Positions 1 through 10,440 of a stretch of 64,000 nucleotides of DNA are shown here, in pieces. The notes below the pieces were generated by a model. That model was not told the DNA's origin and searched no databases. It saw only the letters and a program-made list of their open reading frames with translations. The position numbers and the translations under genes were made by a program. Source of the stretch: Acorus gramineus (lineage: Eukaryota > Streptophyta > Magnoliopsida > Acorales > Acoraceae); NCBI GenBank assembly GCA_030737835.1, contig CM060856.1, positions 13,681,116 through 13,745,115 on the forward strand, in the 5' to 3' direction. Every line of letters begins with the position of its first letter. The stretch's first letter is position 1.

Positions 1-100
1 GGCGACGATAATCAAGCTGAAGTTCAAGACTAATAGACCAGACATCATAATTGTTACCATCAAACTTAACATCGATGATCTGAGTGTTATCCGTAGCCAT
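1..100 (-). mobile_element. Copia-like retrotransposon gag, N-terminal fragment
   Basis: On the minus strand an ATG at 98-100 opens a frame that runs off the window edge. It reads M-A-T-D-N-T-Q, then F-D-G-N-N-Y-D-V-W-S and L-E-L-Q-L. The F-x-G-x-N-Y-x-x-W pattern is the usual start of copia-type gag polyproteins in plants, where this domain forms the nucleocapsid-like particle. Only about 33 residues are visible, so neither intactness nor the rest of the element can be judged. The sequence on its 5' side, at higher coordinates, fits an untranslated leader. Confidence 0.6.
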
Positions 101-1196
101 AATAGGCAAAAAGAGAATAACAGAGAAAAAATATATGCCTCGGATGATGAAAATATAGTCACAGATGCGTGCAGAACGAAAAATGGAGCAAAATGAGTAC
201 CAATATGACTATATTTGGAGTCCGAATGAACCCGTAGCGGCCGAATAAAGAAAATACCGAAAAAGGCGATGACGGGGCGGTAAACGGGTCGCGGATCCGG
301 GTCGGGTCGGGCGCTGGAGCCGGGTCGGGTCGGGCAGCTGGAGCCGGGTCGGGCAGCTGGGCCGGGCGCGAGCGGGTGCTGGGCCGGGCGCGCGCGGGCG
401 CGAGGCACGGGATCTCGGGACAAATTCCCGGGAGATCCGGGATGCTGTCCGGGACCGAATCCGGGACAGGATCCCAGGAAATCCGGGCTGATCGGCGCGG
501 ATCCGCGCTGATCACGCGATTCCGAGACGACGCGCAGGCAGACGCGGACGGTGTGCGGGCACGGCGCAGACGGGGCGCGGGCAGGGCAGGTGGCGTTGGA
601 CGGCGCGGCAGGGTGGCGCAGCAGTGCGAGGCGGTGCGGCAGGGCGGTGCAGGGCGGTGCGGCAGGGCGGTGCAGGGCGGCGCAACAGGGTGGCAAGGCG
701 GTGCAGGGCGACGCAGCAGGGTGGCACAGCAGCGGCAGGGCTGCGCGAGGTGGCGCGAGAGGGCGGCGCAGCGACGGTGCGACAACGGCGCAGTGGCGGC
801 ATGGGGCGGCACAGCGGCGGCACGACGACGGCGCAGCGGTGGCGCGAGGCAGCGGGACGTCGATAACAATCTTGATCAAAGTGATAAATCATATTCGTAT
901 CAGTTGGCCAAATTGATCAAAGTTTTTTTTTTTTTTGAATCATTTCCTTATATATTATTATAATTTATAAGACATTCAAGAATTTGGTTGGACAATTTTT
1001 TTTTAACTGAAAGTAGACGTTCAAGAATTTTGTAATTCTCAACAATTTGGTTGGATGGTTGGAGTGCATGTAGCTTAACCATACCAAATTACCAATGAGC
1101 TCTGATATTTGGAGCCAGAAAAAAGTCCGGATTTTTTGTGTGACAGATAGTGAATGTGATTTGTTTGTTGGTCAACCAAAAATCCAATATATATAT
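101..1196 (-). mobile_element. Probable leader/LTR-adjacent part of the copia-like element
   Basis: This stretch lies upstream of the gag start in element orientation. Around 1098-1111 the minus strand reads TATCAGAGCTC, resembling the end of the initiator-Met tRNA primer-binding site of copia elements, but the first bases are not conserved. Between about 240 and 870 the DNA is extremely GC-rich with G-tracts and short degenerate tandem repeats. Flanking DNA is AT-rich. No convincing protein is encoded. Assignment to the leader is an inference from position and the weak primer-site match. Confidence 0.35.
297..865. repeat. GC-rich, G-tract tandem repeat block
   Basis: Two repeat types are visible. 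From about 297 to 400 a unit of GGGTCGGG plus a GCAGCTGGAGCC spacer recurs. From about 600 to 770 a unit of roughly 24 bases built from GGCGGTGCAGGG/GGCGGTGCGGCA recurs with drift. Open frames cross it in several phases on both strands, as expected for low-complexity GC DNA, and none resembles a known protein. Repeated GGG runs with 2-base spacers could form quadruplex structures. Confidence 0.75.
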
Positions 1197-2153
1197 GGGT
1201 TAAAGACATCTAAGTCCCTATAAACATGAAAAACCCATATAAATCCCTACTAAAATTGGAACAGACGTACGAGTCCCTGAAAATTCAGAAAAACCCAATT
1301 ATCATCCCTGAATTAAATTTCCATCCAAACTTAATGGAATATTCCCAGAATATTCTGTCACATATAATTGTGTAGACATTGAAGTCCTTATAAACAGTCA
1401 TAAAGACAAATCAGTCCCTACAAAAGACAAAATTGCCCCTCAAAGACTTTTACATTAAATTGTGTACCACATTGTAGTTCCTAGAAACAATTATAAAGAC
1501 AAATTAGTCCTTGCAAAAGACAAAATTGCCCCTGAAAGATTTTTACATTTAATTGGATAGACATTACAGTCCTTATAAATAATCGTAAAGACAAATTGGT
1601 ACATGTAAAAGACAAAAATGTCCCTGAAGAATTTTTACATTTAATTGTGTAGAAATTGCATTTTTTTAGAGGGTATTTAATTTTTAAATTGCAATGTCTG
1701 CACAATTAAATGTAAAAATACTTCAAGGGTATTTTTGTCTTTTAGAGGAACAAATTTGTCTTTATGATTATTTATAAGGACTGTAATGTCTATCCAATTA
1801 AATGTAAAAATCTTTCAGGGGCAATTTTATCTTTTGCAAGGACTAATTTGTCTTTATAATTGTTTATAGGGACTACAATGTGTACACAATTTAATATAAA
1901 AGTCTTTAAGGGGCAATTTTGTCTTTTGCAGGGACTGATTTATCTTTATGACTGTTTATAAGGACTTCAATGTCTACACAATTATATGTGATGGAATATT
2001 CTATGAATATTCCGTTAAATTTGGATGGAAATTTAACTCAGGGATGATAATTGGGTTTTTCTGAGTTTTCAGGGACTCGTACGTCTGTCCCAATTTTAGT
2101 AGGGACTTATATGGGTTTTCCCATGTTTGTAGGGACTTAAATGTCTTTAACCC
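1197..2153. mobile_element. Foldback Mutator-like element, copy 1 (957 bp)
   Basis: Almost the whole element is one inverted repeat. The left arm starts GGGTTAAAGACATCTAAGTC and the right end is its near-perfect reverse complement. Arms of about 460-470 bp meet near 1665-1690. Both ends are flanked by TATATATAT (1188-1196 and 2154-2162), compatible with a 9-bp target duplication but uninformative because the site is an AT repeat. A second copy at 39786-41115 has a clear 9-bp duplication, which supports the Mutator-like assignment. No transposase is encoded, so it is non-autonomous. Short frames inside the arms are not genes. Confidence 0.8.
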
Positions 2154-2162
<9 letters not shown>

Positions 2163-2195
<33 letters not shown>

Positions 2196-3374
2196 AAGAG
2201 ATGTGTGTGTGATAACAATCACAGAACATGTATCTATTGTAAATCATTAATTATCTTTTTAATATTATCATATTGAAAATCCTAAATAATATTTTGCCAG
2301 CATTATGGGCTTATATTGAAGCATAATTAATATATTGACAATTTGTCACCATCAGATTATTTTAAGCATGTTTTACCTTTAAAATTAAAGGTATTTAATT
2401 AATATCTGACTTTTTATTAGCTGAAAAGTGCTATTTTTGTATGGTAAAAGAGTGATTTTATGGAAACAATACTTATATAATTAATCTACTATATATCCTT
2501 ATCCAAAATCTAAGAAAAATAAAAAATTCAGGCCAGCCTCTTGATCGTCGGTTTCAAGTGGACTGTGACCCTCACAAGTCACAATAACAACACAATAAAA
2601 TAAAATAATAATAAAAAATTCAATAAACATCTGCAAATAGTTTTTTTTTCATTATTTTAATTTATTTTCTTAAGGTTTAAAAAAGATTATTCATCCAAGA
2701 TCAAATACATCAAAAAAAAATTTTTCTCTTTTATCACTAAAAATTAGATTCTAGAATTTATATAGTATGAGCTCTTCTTTGGTATACATTAATAAATTTA
2801 CGTTTTTCTTTATCAGTGGTACTGTTGATTAATATAATCAAATCATCTTATTTTGTAGCACAGACAACTAATTCATCTATCATAAACAACTCAATAATTA
2901 ATTAGTTGATTAGGCATGTTCATATCCATTTTTCTTGCGCTCAATTAAAGTAGCGGCTAGTTACGATATTGTAAAACTAATTTTGTGTAAACGCTGGTTT
3001 TAAAAATTGTTTGGTTGCACTATATGTTGTAGAATCAATTTCTTACAAACACAAAAGATCTCGAATTTCATAACTAAAAGCGAACTCAAGTACCCCCAAA
3101 CATAAAAAAAAAAAAGAGAAAAAAAAACGTTCATTAATTAGGAGAATGCAAACACAGCACGAGATATACAGTACATTTTTATTTATGAACATGAAGTGGA
3201 GATTACAACACTGGTTGACATCGGATCATCAACCCACGTTGGGAACATAAAATTAAAACACATGCAAACTAGTACGGTTTCCACTACAGAGCCTTCAGTG
3301 GGGCGTTTATTTATTAGAGAGGGAGAAAGTCCTTCACTCTGAGGACTAGTAAACCCTGATAGAGCATGGAGTTC
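2163..3374. other. Intergenic, AT-rich, no gene seen
   Basis: A GA microsatellite (about 2177-2200) follows the foldback element. The rest is AT-rich with homopolymer runs. The last ~200 bases are likely 3' untranslated region of the minus-strand GRP gene. I see no RNA gene or convincing coding segment. Confidence 0.5.
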
Positions 3375-3966
3375 TCAGTTCTGAGTCTGGGCCTCGGCCT
3401 CATACTCAGCCTTGGTGCAGCAATGGTAGCGGCAGCAAAAGTGAGGGCAGTGCTTGCAGTGGTCTCCGCCGTATCCGCTTCCGTATGCGTCGGTTCCAAC
3501 TTCCTGGGATTCCTCCACTGGAGTGGTCTCTGCTTACACATGCAGACGAAGAAATTAAGAATCCATCCATGAGAGAGAGAGAACTAAATTAACCCATATT
3601 AATATATGGGTAGTGTTATAGTATCATTTATTTGGAAATAATAAGTTCACGTAGTATGTTTGGATCCATAATTCTACGTCCAAGTCTCGTTTATCCATAA
3701 TTTTTGTTCAGTTTGTATACATAAGTTACATGTGGAGGGTATTAATCAGTGTAGTTAGGATTTAATCTCTTGACCTCATAGATTGGGATAGAATCCCAAT
3801 AAAAATAAATGGAATCGAGTAGAACTCAATCAATGAAAAAGGAACATTTGTTTAACAAGCACTCACTTGTTGGCTCTTCCTTGGGTTGCTCAGTCATCTC
3901 CCTGGCAGACACCACCAGAAGAGCAGCCAAAAGGAGACCTAACACAATGAAAGACTTGGAAGCCAT
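3375..3966 (-). CDS. Small secreted glycine/cysteine-rich protein (GRP family), intact copy
   Basis: Two exons on the minus strand, 3966-3867 and 3529-3375, join to an 84-residue protein with canonical GT-AG splicing. The N-terminus (MASKSFIVLGLLLAALLVVSA, cleavage expected near residue 21) is the signal peptide typical of the plant GRP family. It is followed by REMTEQPKEEP and an acidic linker. The C-terminal half has a short Gly/Tyr stretch (YGSGYGG) and a Cys/His cluster (CKHCPHFCCRYHCC, residues 58-71) before TKAEYEAEAQTQN. Family members are small, secreted or cell-wall proteins, often stress- or development-regulated; the molecular role of this one is not known. Several decayed relatives lie downstream in the window. 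Confidence 0.8.
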
Positions 3967-4040
3967 TCTTAATTAACACTTTTAGGGGTCGAGAAGATAT
4001 ATGAGTGGAGGATGAGTAGAGGTGGTGCAAAATGTAGCCC

Positions 4041-4049
4041 TATTTATAG
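4041..4049 (-). promoter_or_regulatory. TATA box of the GRP gene
   Basis: The minus strand reads CTATAAATA here, about 75-85 bases upstream of the GRP start codon. The same motif is kept in the duplicated fragment near 4863-4872, and a degenerate version lies upstream of the third copy. Confidence 0.6.
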
Positions 4050-4707
4050 TGTGGTTTTGGGGGTTGGGAGATAGCAGATGGCGGATGAGTACATAGATGT
4101 AGTATACAGCATGTGGTACCGGTGAGATACAGCTCAATCTTATCGCTTCATATGGAGCCTTTTGCATTTGTTTTTGGCATTTTATATGGTCATTAAATGC
4201 CTATTCTCCGTGTATTTTCATATACAACTGTTGGGATTATGTCTCGATTTGGTGTATCAATATCGGATGACCATGATGAAACCATATTAGGGTGGGCACC
4301 TAATCGCTAATTAGTTAAGATTTGATCTTAATTAAGATATAAAGTGAATCTCCTAAAATAAGGGAAACAGATTTGTTTATTAGTAGATTACTTAGAGAGG
4401 AAGTTATTTATTCATATAAATATCTTTTTAGGGTTTCAGGGTAAAAATTAGCATGGCTTGACACATACAGATAAAATGTAGAGATCTATAAGAGAGGTTG
4501 AGAAGGTTCAAAAGAGGGTAATTAACTCCATGCAAAGAGAGTCTATAAGATTTTTTTGTATCTCAACTATTATAGTGGATTCTTAGTTTTCGCCCCGTGG
4601 ATGTAGGCCTAGGCTGAACCACGTTTTTTGTCTTCTTCGTGTGATGGTGTTCCGTTCTTATATTCGATCTCGTATTTTATTATGGGCTTCCGCGTATTTT
4701 ATTATGG

Positions 4708-5014
4708 GTTGCTCAGTCATCTCCCTGGCAGACACCACCAGAAGGGCAGCCAAAAGGAGACCTAACACAATGAAAGACTTGGAAGCCATTCTTAATTAAC
4801 ACTCTTAGGGGTCGAGAAGATATATGAGTGGAGGATGAGTCGAGGTGGTGCAAAATGTAGCCCTATTTATAGTGTGGTTTTGGGGATTGGGAGATAGTAT
4901 ATACAGATATGTAGTGTACAGCATGTCGTACCACCGTACCTGTGAGATACAGCTCAATCTTATCGCTTCACATGGACCCCTTTCAAATTGTCTATTCTCC
5001 ACGTATTCCCATCG
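4708..5014 (-). pseudogene. GRP pseudogene fragment: exon 1 plus promoter
   Basis: This block is nearly identical to 3887-4190 and carries the start codon (complement of 4786-4788), signal peptide and TATA region of the GRP gene. It is cut off after the codons for MTEQP; beyond that the sequence is unrelated and no second exon follows. It is therefore a recent partial duplication of the 5' end, not a working gene. If its promoter is active it would make a transcript with only a signal peptide. Confidence 0.8.
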
Positions 5015-5374
5015 ACAACTTGCCATATTGGAAATCTCCATATCAATCAAGTCATTATTTCCAACTGAGGTTATATAATTCGATCGAGCTTGTATTGTGA
5101 TTAGCTTTCTAGCCAAAAAACAATGCCCATGATTTCTTATCTAAATTTTTTTTTTCTTATGGTCGGTATTATGTGATGTATTTGATCGGTGCACAATTTT
5201 ATATCCTCGTATCAATTCATTTTATTTACTCAAGCAGAAAGAATAGTCTGATCAGATTTTGTTCTGCTAAAGATTGCCCGGTTGAGAAGCAGGAGCAATT
5301 CTTCAGGAGTTTGAATGGCAAGTGAGTCCTCTTCAAGGTTAGTCGAAACTTCTCATATTGCTGGATATCCAATC

Positions 5375-5602
5375 CAATCCAATGGAATAGCTAAAGCTTA
5401 ATTCTGAGGGGTCCAGGTTTGGTGAGAGACCAGGTTTTGGAGGTGCAATCAGAGATGAAAAGGGTTCCGTTGTCGTGGCCTATGCGGTGCACTGCATTAC
5501 AATTCTGGCAAAGAACAGAGGCTGTGAAAGTATTCACGAACACTCTCTTAAAATTAGTTTGGAAATCAAAATTTCGGATCTGATAGTCGATACCTATTAG
5601 CA
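5375..5602 (+). mobile_element. LINE-type RNase H domain relic
   Basis: A plus-strand frame reads K-L-N-S-E-G-S, then G-F-G-G-A-I-R-D-E-K-G-S and V-V-V-A-Y-A. This matches the start of the RNase H-like domain found at the C-terminus of plant LINEs, where the usual pattern is W-K-x-N-x-D-G-S...G-x-G-G-x-x-R-D. The first catalytic Asp is replaced by Glu, and the frame degenerates after about 70 codons. No reverse transcriptase is present nearby. Confidence 0.6.
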
Positions 5603-6560
5603 TTTTTTATAAGGTTAACCACATTTACATCCTCACAAGCATAATAATCTCATATAAGTCATATCTAAGTTGGGGCATGTATACTAAAGGTGTAAATCGG
5701 TCAGTTCAATTGGGTGTATAGTAAAATCATATTGAATAAAACTACTATCATATCCGTACCAAAATCGATCTAAACCAAATTTGAAACCGAAGTGAAAAAA
5801 CCGTAAACTGAACCGAAGTAATTTGTATAAACCAAACTAAATAGATCCGAACTGAAGTTAAAAGACTATTTCAAAACAAAAAAAATGATTAACATATCAA
5901 TAATAGAGTAATAAAAATCTATAATGTCAAGAGGGGATGGTATAAAATCTACAGATTAGTTGAATTCTATTAAAATTCTATTATTGTCTCTTCTTCGGCT
6001 GTCCTCTCCATATTAATGCACATTCTTTGTTTAAGGAATGAAATGTGAAATCTTTTTATATTATTTGCATTATTTATTGATTATGCTCCGTGTATTTATG
6101 TTTGTTAGATTACATATGTACTGCATTATTGTGTTAGATGTAGGGTTGTCTTGTACTATTATATCAAGGGTTTTAATATCTTCTTATTTGTGTTTATTAG
6201 ATTACATATGTACTGCATTATTGTGTTAGACGTAGAATTTTGATCGGAGATTTCAGTTTCCAGATCATCGAGTAGCGGTCTCTTCTAGGAGCGGAGGGTA
6301 GAAGTCTTTTCTACTTGACCTCTCAGGGGCGGCCATCGAAGTGGTTCGGAATGAGGGTTGCTTGGCACTGTGGACGCGAGTGCGTCTTGTTTTCTCTTTA
6401 TATTTTTTTATCTTTGTTGAATTCTACGTTCTGCCAATCTTCTCATCTCCCTCATTCATTTCCTTTCTTTTATCTGGAATAGAACTTGACTACCTTGTGC
6501 TCAAAAAAATATCTTCCTAATATAATTAAGTCTCATATTCTCTTTTTTTTTTTTCTGATT
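5603..6560. other. Intergenic repeat debris with probable LTR at its right end
   Basis: The sequence is AT-rich. About 5680-5880 resembles decayed repeat DNA with recurring AACCGAA motifs. The right end, TTCTAACA at 6559-6566, looks like the 3' end of a copia LTR because a primer-binding-like site follows. The LTR start is not identifiable. No gene seen. Confidence 0.4.
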
Positions 6561-6566
6561 CTAACA

Positions 6567-6580
6567 TGGTATCAAAGTCT
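6567..6580 (+). other. Copia primer-binding-site relic
   Basis: TGGTATCAAAGTC directly follows an LTR-like end TAACA. The consensus primer site complementary to initiator-Met tRNA in copia elements starts TGGTATCAGAGC. One internal base differs, and no gag frame follows, so this is a remnant. Confidence 0.5.
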
Positions 6581-6593
6581 CTTTTGAGAAAAA

Positions 6594-6860
6594 TTCTCAA
6601 ATTCAAATCCAAACACATTTTAGCGTTTAGCTTTTCAAACTACAATCTTCTATTTTTAGGCCAAAAAACTTACGGTTGAAAATCTAATAAAACATATATG
6701 GATCCGTTTGGATATGAGTTTAGATAGATTCTGCATTTGAAAAGCTAAAAATTCTGAAACTCAGATCCAAATATATTTTCATCGTTTAGCTTTTCAAACC
6801 ATAATTTTCCTTTTTTGGCCAAAAAATCTTGCTGTTGAAAATCTAATAAAACATAGCTTT
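6594..6860. repeat. Tandem duplication, two copies about 160 bp apart
   Basis: A roughly 105-base segment containing TTTAGCTTTTCAAAC and GTTGAAAATCTAATAAAACAT occurs at about 6594-6700 and again at about 6757-6860 with scattered differences. Further partial copies of the AGCTTTTCAAA motif continue to about 7000. Nothing suggests coding function. Confidence 0.6.
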
Positions 6861-7010
6861 TCAAAAGTTAAGTTTGAAACATAAGATTTTAAGAATCTCA
6901 GCGTTTCAACCTCACATCCAAACGCACTATAGCTTTTCAAAAGCTGAGTTTAAAACATTAAGATTTTTAAAATCTTAATGTTTCAACATCACATCCACAC
7001 GCACCCTAAT

Positions 7011-8214
7011 TATATATCGCTTCATTTAAATAGTAGGGCAACACGATAAATAGTAGGGCGACATTGAGTGTGAGATATACACATAGTATATACTAGTCTT
7101 TCTCCACACACGATGTGTGTGTACATAAAAAAAATATTTTAAAAAAGCCACCCACAAATAATACCCTCAATTTTTTTATATTATGGAGAGCCAAATATAA
7201 TGTGGACTCAGTATCTCATAGGAATGGGAAATGTTAAATTCAATTGCATTGCAAATGTTTTGATTTTGTAAAAGAGTGATGTTACGCTCTTTTTTTTTTA
7301 TCCCCAATTTCAATCATATGCGTGTCGGTAGAAAATTAATAAAACATATACTTATATTAACGAGGTATATGAACTGATAGAAATTTTTAACATTTTTTAA
7401 AAATACATCCATGCAATTTATTGGAGTATAAGCTTCACTTTTTATAAAAGCATTTATCTCATTAAATAGGGTATGCTTTTTTTTTTAATTAAAAAATGTG
7501 TAGACTAGAATTGGGGCTGAAAACAGGGCTACATATAACATTATCCTTTGCAAAAACCAACGTAACACTGGTAAAATATCATGGTCGAATAATACAAATA
7601 GACTGTAAAAATACGTTACAATTAGACGGGGTTCTCTCTGATATATGCACATTTTTTGTATGGTGAATGAAAATGCCTAGGTTATTTGCAATATTTGCTG
7701 AGAGTGTGATACGTAAGCAGATACTAATTAAATAGGAAAGCTTGTGCCTTTGGATCATGCAATGACACTCGTAAAAATATACAGGTGAATTTTCATTAGG
7801 TATTAATGGAGCATTCATACATTAATAACCATATGATTGATCCAATTTACATGAGAATTAATGTGCTAAGTTCGGAATTCTATGGATTGATTTGAATCCA
7901 CCAATTACCTACCAAAATAAATAAATAATTATTAATTTATATTATGATGGACTACCATCATCATATCGTTTGGGTGCTGGAAAGAGTATTATAATTTGAT
8001 AATAAACTCTTTATATGGTACTGATCACTTTGGAGCTAGCTAGTCGTAAACATACATGTTTGGAACATTTATAAGAGAATATACTTGCTTCAAATATATA
8101 ATTTTACAATAAAATGACGCGTATATTAAAATGAATTAATAGCAAAACATAAGCATTAAACAGAACACCACACATATATGACAGTAGTAATTCCGGACAT
8201 TGATATATGGGCAT
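7011..8214. other. Intergenic, AT-rich, no gene seen
   Basis: Low-complexity AT-rich DNA with several T-runs. No open frame here has protein-like composition, and I see no RNA gene. The right end grades into the 3' flank of a degenerate GRP copy. Confidence 0.5.
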
Positions 8215-8383
8215 GCATGCATCATATGCATGGGTTGACGCGTGTCTAGCTACACAACCTATAGAACATAAAGCACACATTCATTTGAGAGCCTCTAGTG
8301 TGGCTTTTATCTAGGCAGTTCCACTGGGGGGAACTGATGAGATGCAGATGAAGCAATATATATACATACATACATAGCAGCAC

Positions 8384-8727
8384 CTAGCAGTAGTCTGTCG
8401 CTACAAGGCAGCAATATTTCGTGCAGCCTTTAGGAATGTCGAATTTTCTGACATATGGTCCAACTCCGCGCTCAAATTTCTTAAAAGGCAGGGTGGTGAT
8501 CACAGTAAACACAAACACACAAAAGATGCGACATTAATTGAGATTTACATTGTATATACTCACAAATTGCTCCCACTTAATTGAATATATATATATGCAT
8601 GTTTGTTCATGAAAACTGACAGATGGGCTCTTGTTTGGGTTACTCAGACAGTTCCCTGGCAGTTGACACCCCTAGAAGACCAGCCAAAAGTAGACCCAGC
8701 ACAATGAAAGACTTGGAAGTTTGCCAT
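8384..8727 (-). pseudogene. GRP pseudogene, two-exon degenerate copy
   Basis: Exon 1 corresponds to the minus strand from 8727. A 4-base insertion (AAAC) after ATGGC shifts the frame. In the original frame the signal peptide (SKSFIVLGLLLAGLLGVSTA) is still readable, but the codon equivalent to the Gln of MTEQP is TAA. An exon 2-like stretch (about 8500-8384) stays open and reads KGCTKYCCLVATDYC before a stop. It is Cys-rich but unlike the intact copy. The frameshift plus nonsense codon make a pseudogene by far the likeliest reading; an alternative start could only rescue it if both lesions were bypassed. Confidence 0.7.
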
Positions 8728-9100
8728 TGATTCTTTATACTTTGGGGGAAGAGAGAGCTAGGGACAGAAAAGTGAGAGCTTTAGAGGATGATCATGAGTA
8801 GGGGTGGTGCAAATGAAGTCCTACTTATAGTGAGGATTGAGCTCTAGCTATAGAAAAAATTTGTTCAACCATCTCCGAAAGGAGAGAGGTGCTGGCTGAT
8901 TTATTCAAAGATCAATTTATCAACTGAATAATACACTTAATTAATAGTCTCTCATCACCTGTATTTGGCATTTTATATATGCCCATGTTATACAATATTA
9001 TCTCTTCATCACATGCATTTGGCCTTTATGCACGTGTTTTCCTCGATAGAGTCCTTAGATTTTTTTTTAATTGGTTCGAGAAGTTTTAAATATATTTGCA

Positions 9101-9430
9101 TTATTGCCATTTTATGATCCATTTATTTGTGTTCAAATGTTTTTCATTTAAACTCCTATGTAAAAATGGTTTCTCACAACAACTGTCTTGCATGGCAACC
9201 GTTAGCAAACCAGAGTAAATGAATATGCACAACAAAATGATCAATGATTGATATGTAAACATATAATATTGGAAAGTGATGTCAATCAATCATGGTTTGA
9301 TTCGTAATTAACCAACACGAACTGAATATTCAAAAATAAGGTGACGGGTATATGTACCCCTTATGAAGTTTTCTATTTTATCGATTAAGGTGGCTCCTCT
9401 CAACAAAAGACTCTTTTTGGCTTTTCTTAT
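9101..9430. repeat. Diverged duplicate of 11275-11520
   Basis: Several blocks match in order: CTCACAACAACTGTCTTG, GTGATGTCAATCAATCATGG, GAATATTCAAA and CTCTCAACAAAAGA. They mark an old duplication of GRP upstream or intergenic sequence about 2.1 kb apart. No coding content is apparent in either copy. Confidence 0.55.
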
Positions 9431-9799
9431 CACAAAAATCTCAACAAGGTCCCACTGCACAATTATATGATTCATGCATAATCATAATCAACTGTCATGC
9501 TTGTCTTTGTTTGGATTCATCAAACAATTCTAAATTCATCAAATGATATATATAAGTTCATTCATCACACATGGTCTTATTCACTTAATGAATTTAGAGC
9601 TCTCCAATTTAACCAAATAAAAAACAATCACAAGCATACTTTCCTAATCCTACAAGCATTACCTCAAGTGATAGGAGTATGTGAAGAATTAAACAAAAAA
9701 AAATTGACATTCAACTCCAAGCGTACATATGTATTATACACAACACAAAGATGATATTAATTAACATGAAATTAGTAATTTCAAACATACAAACAAGCA

Positions 9800-9930
9800 T
9801 GCATGTATAGGTTGACATGGACTCAACCTATAGAACATAAAACACACATTTATTAGAGCCTACATTGATGGGGCGTTTAGTTAGACGGTTCTATAAGGGA
9901 CTGATGAGATGCTTGATAAAGCCACATATA
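9800..9930 (-). pseudogene. GRP 3'-end relic
   Basis: Sequence around CAACCTATAGAACATAAAAC and AGAGCCTACATTGATGGGGC matches the 3' flank of both the degenerate copy (8255-8340) and the intact gene (3285-3310). No exon 2 or exon 1 can be found beside it. It is the remnant of a fourth member of the local array. Confidence 0.5.
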
Positions 9931-10195
9931 AATAATAAATTGTTACTTTTTTTTTTTTTTACAGTCAAAATATAATCCTATATACTTCGTTAAAAATTTA
10001 ATGAAACATATATATCATTAAATGACGTATATGCATCATTAAATTTTTTCTTATACCATTAAAAATATATTCATTTAATTCGAAAATGAACGATATATAT
10101 ATTTTATTAAAACATGTAAATGATATTTATTATTTTTTAAAAAATTAAACATACACGGCTGGAGTTTTAGACCGTAAAAATAGTTGAGTCCAACA

Positions 10196-10199
<4 letters not shown>

Positions 10200-10227
<28 letters not shown>

Positions 10228-10440
10228 TTTGGCTTCTAACACTTCAGTCCCCCGTGGATTAAATCCACTTAGAACTCGTTTTGTACATCTGAGCCACACC
10301 GTTTTCTTGTTAAGGCTTGTTGAGCCGCCCCAATGCGTGCGCACTCGAGGCCCAGCCCCCCGGATCCATGGGCTTGGATTTTCACTGGCTGCCTAGTTGA
10401 AACTCATGACCCTAGGCCTCTTAAATGGGTAAGCATCGTG
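10200..10440 (-). mobile_element. SINE-like element
   Basis: On the minus strand a GC-richer body of about 210 bases ends in a run of about 27 A residues (T-run at about 10204-10230). Its head contains GGTCATGAGTTTCAACTAG, resembling a Pol III B box, preceded by a plausible A box about 30 bases earlier. No target duplication could be identified with confidence. The A-tail may instead belong to a processed transcript. Confidence 0.45.

Noticed and set aside
159..963. Long overlapping open frames on both strands of the GC-rich block
   Set aside because: They are low-complexity Ala/Arg/Pro/Gly strings present in several phases at once, follow the tandem repeats, and match no protein family.
10184..10396. 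70-codon plus-strand frame starting with a Phe run
   Set aside because: It is the translation of the T-run and body of the SINE-like element.
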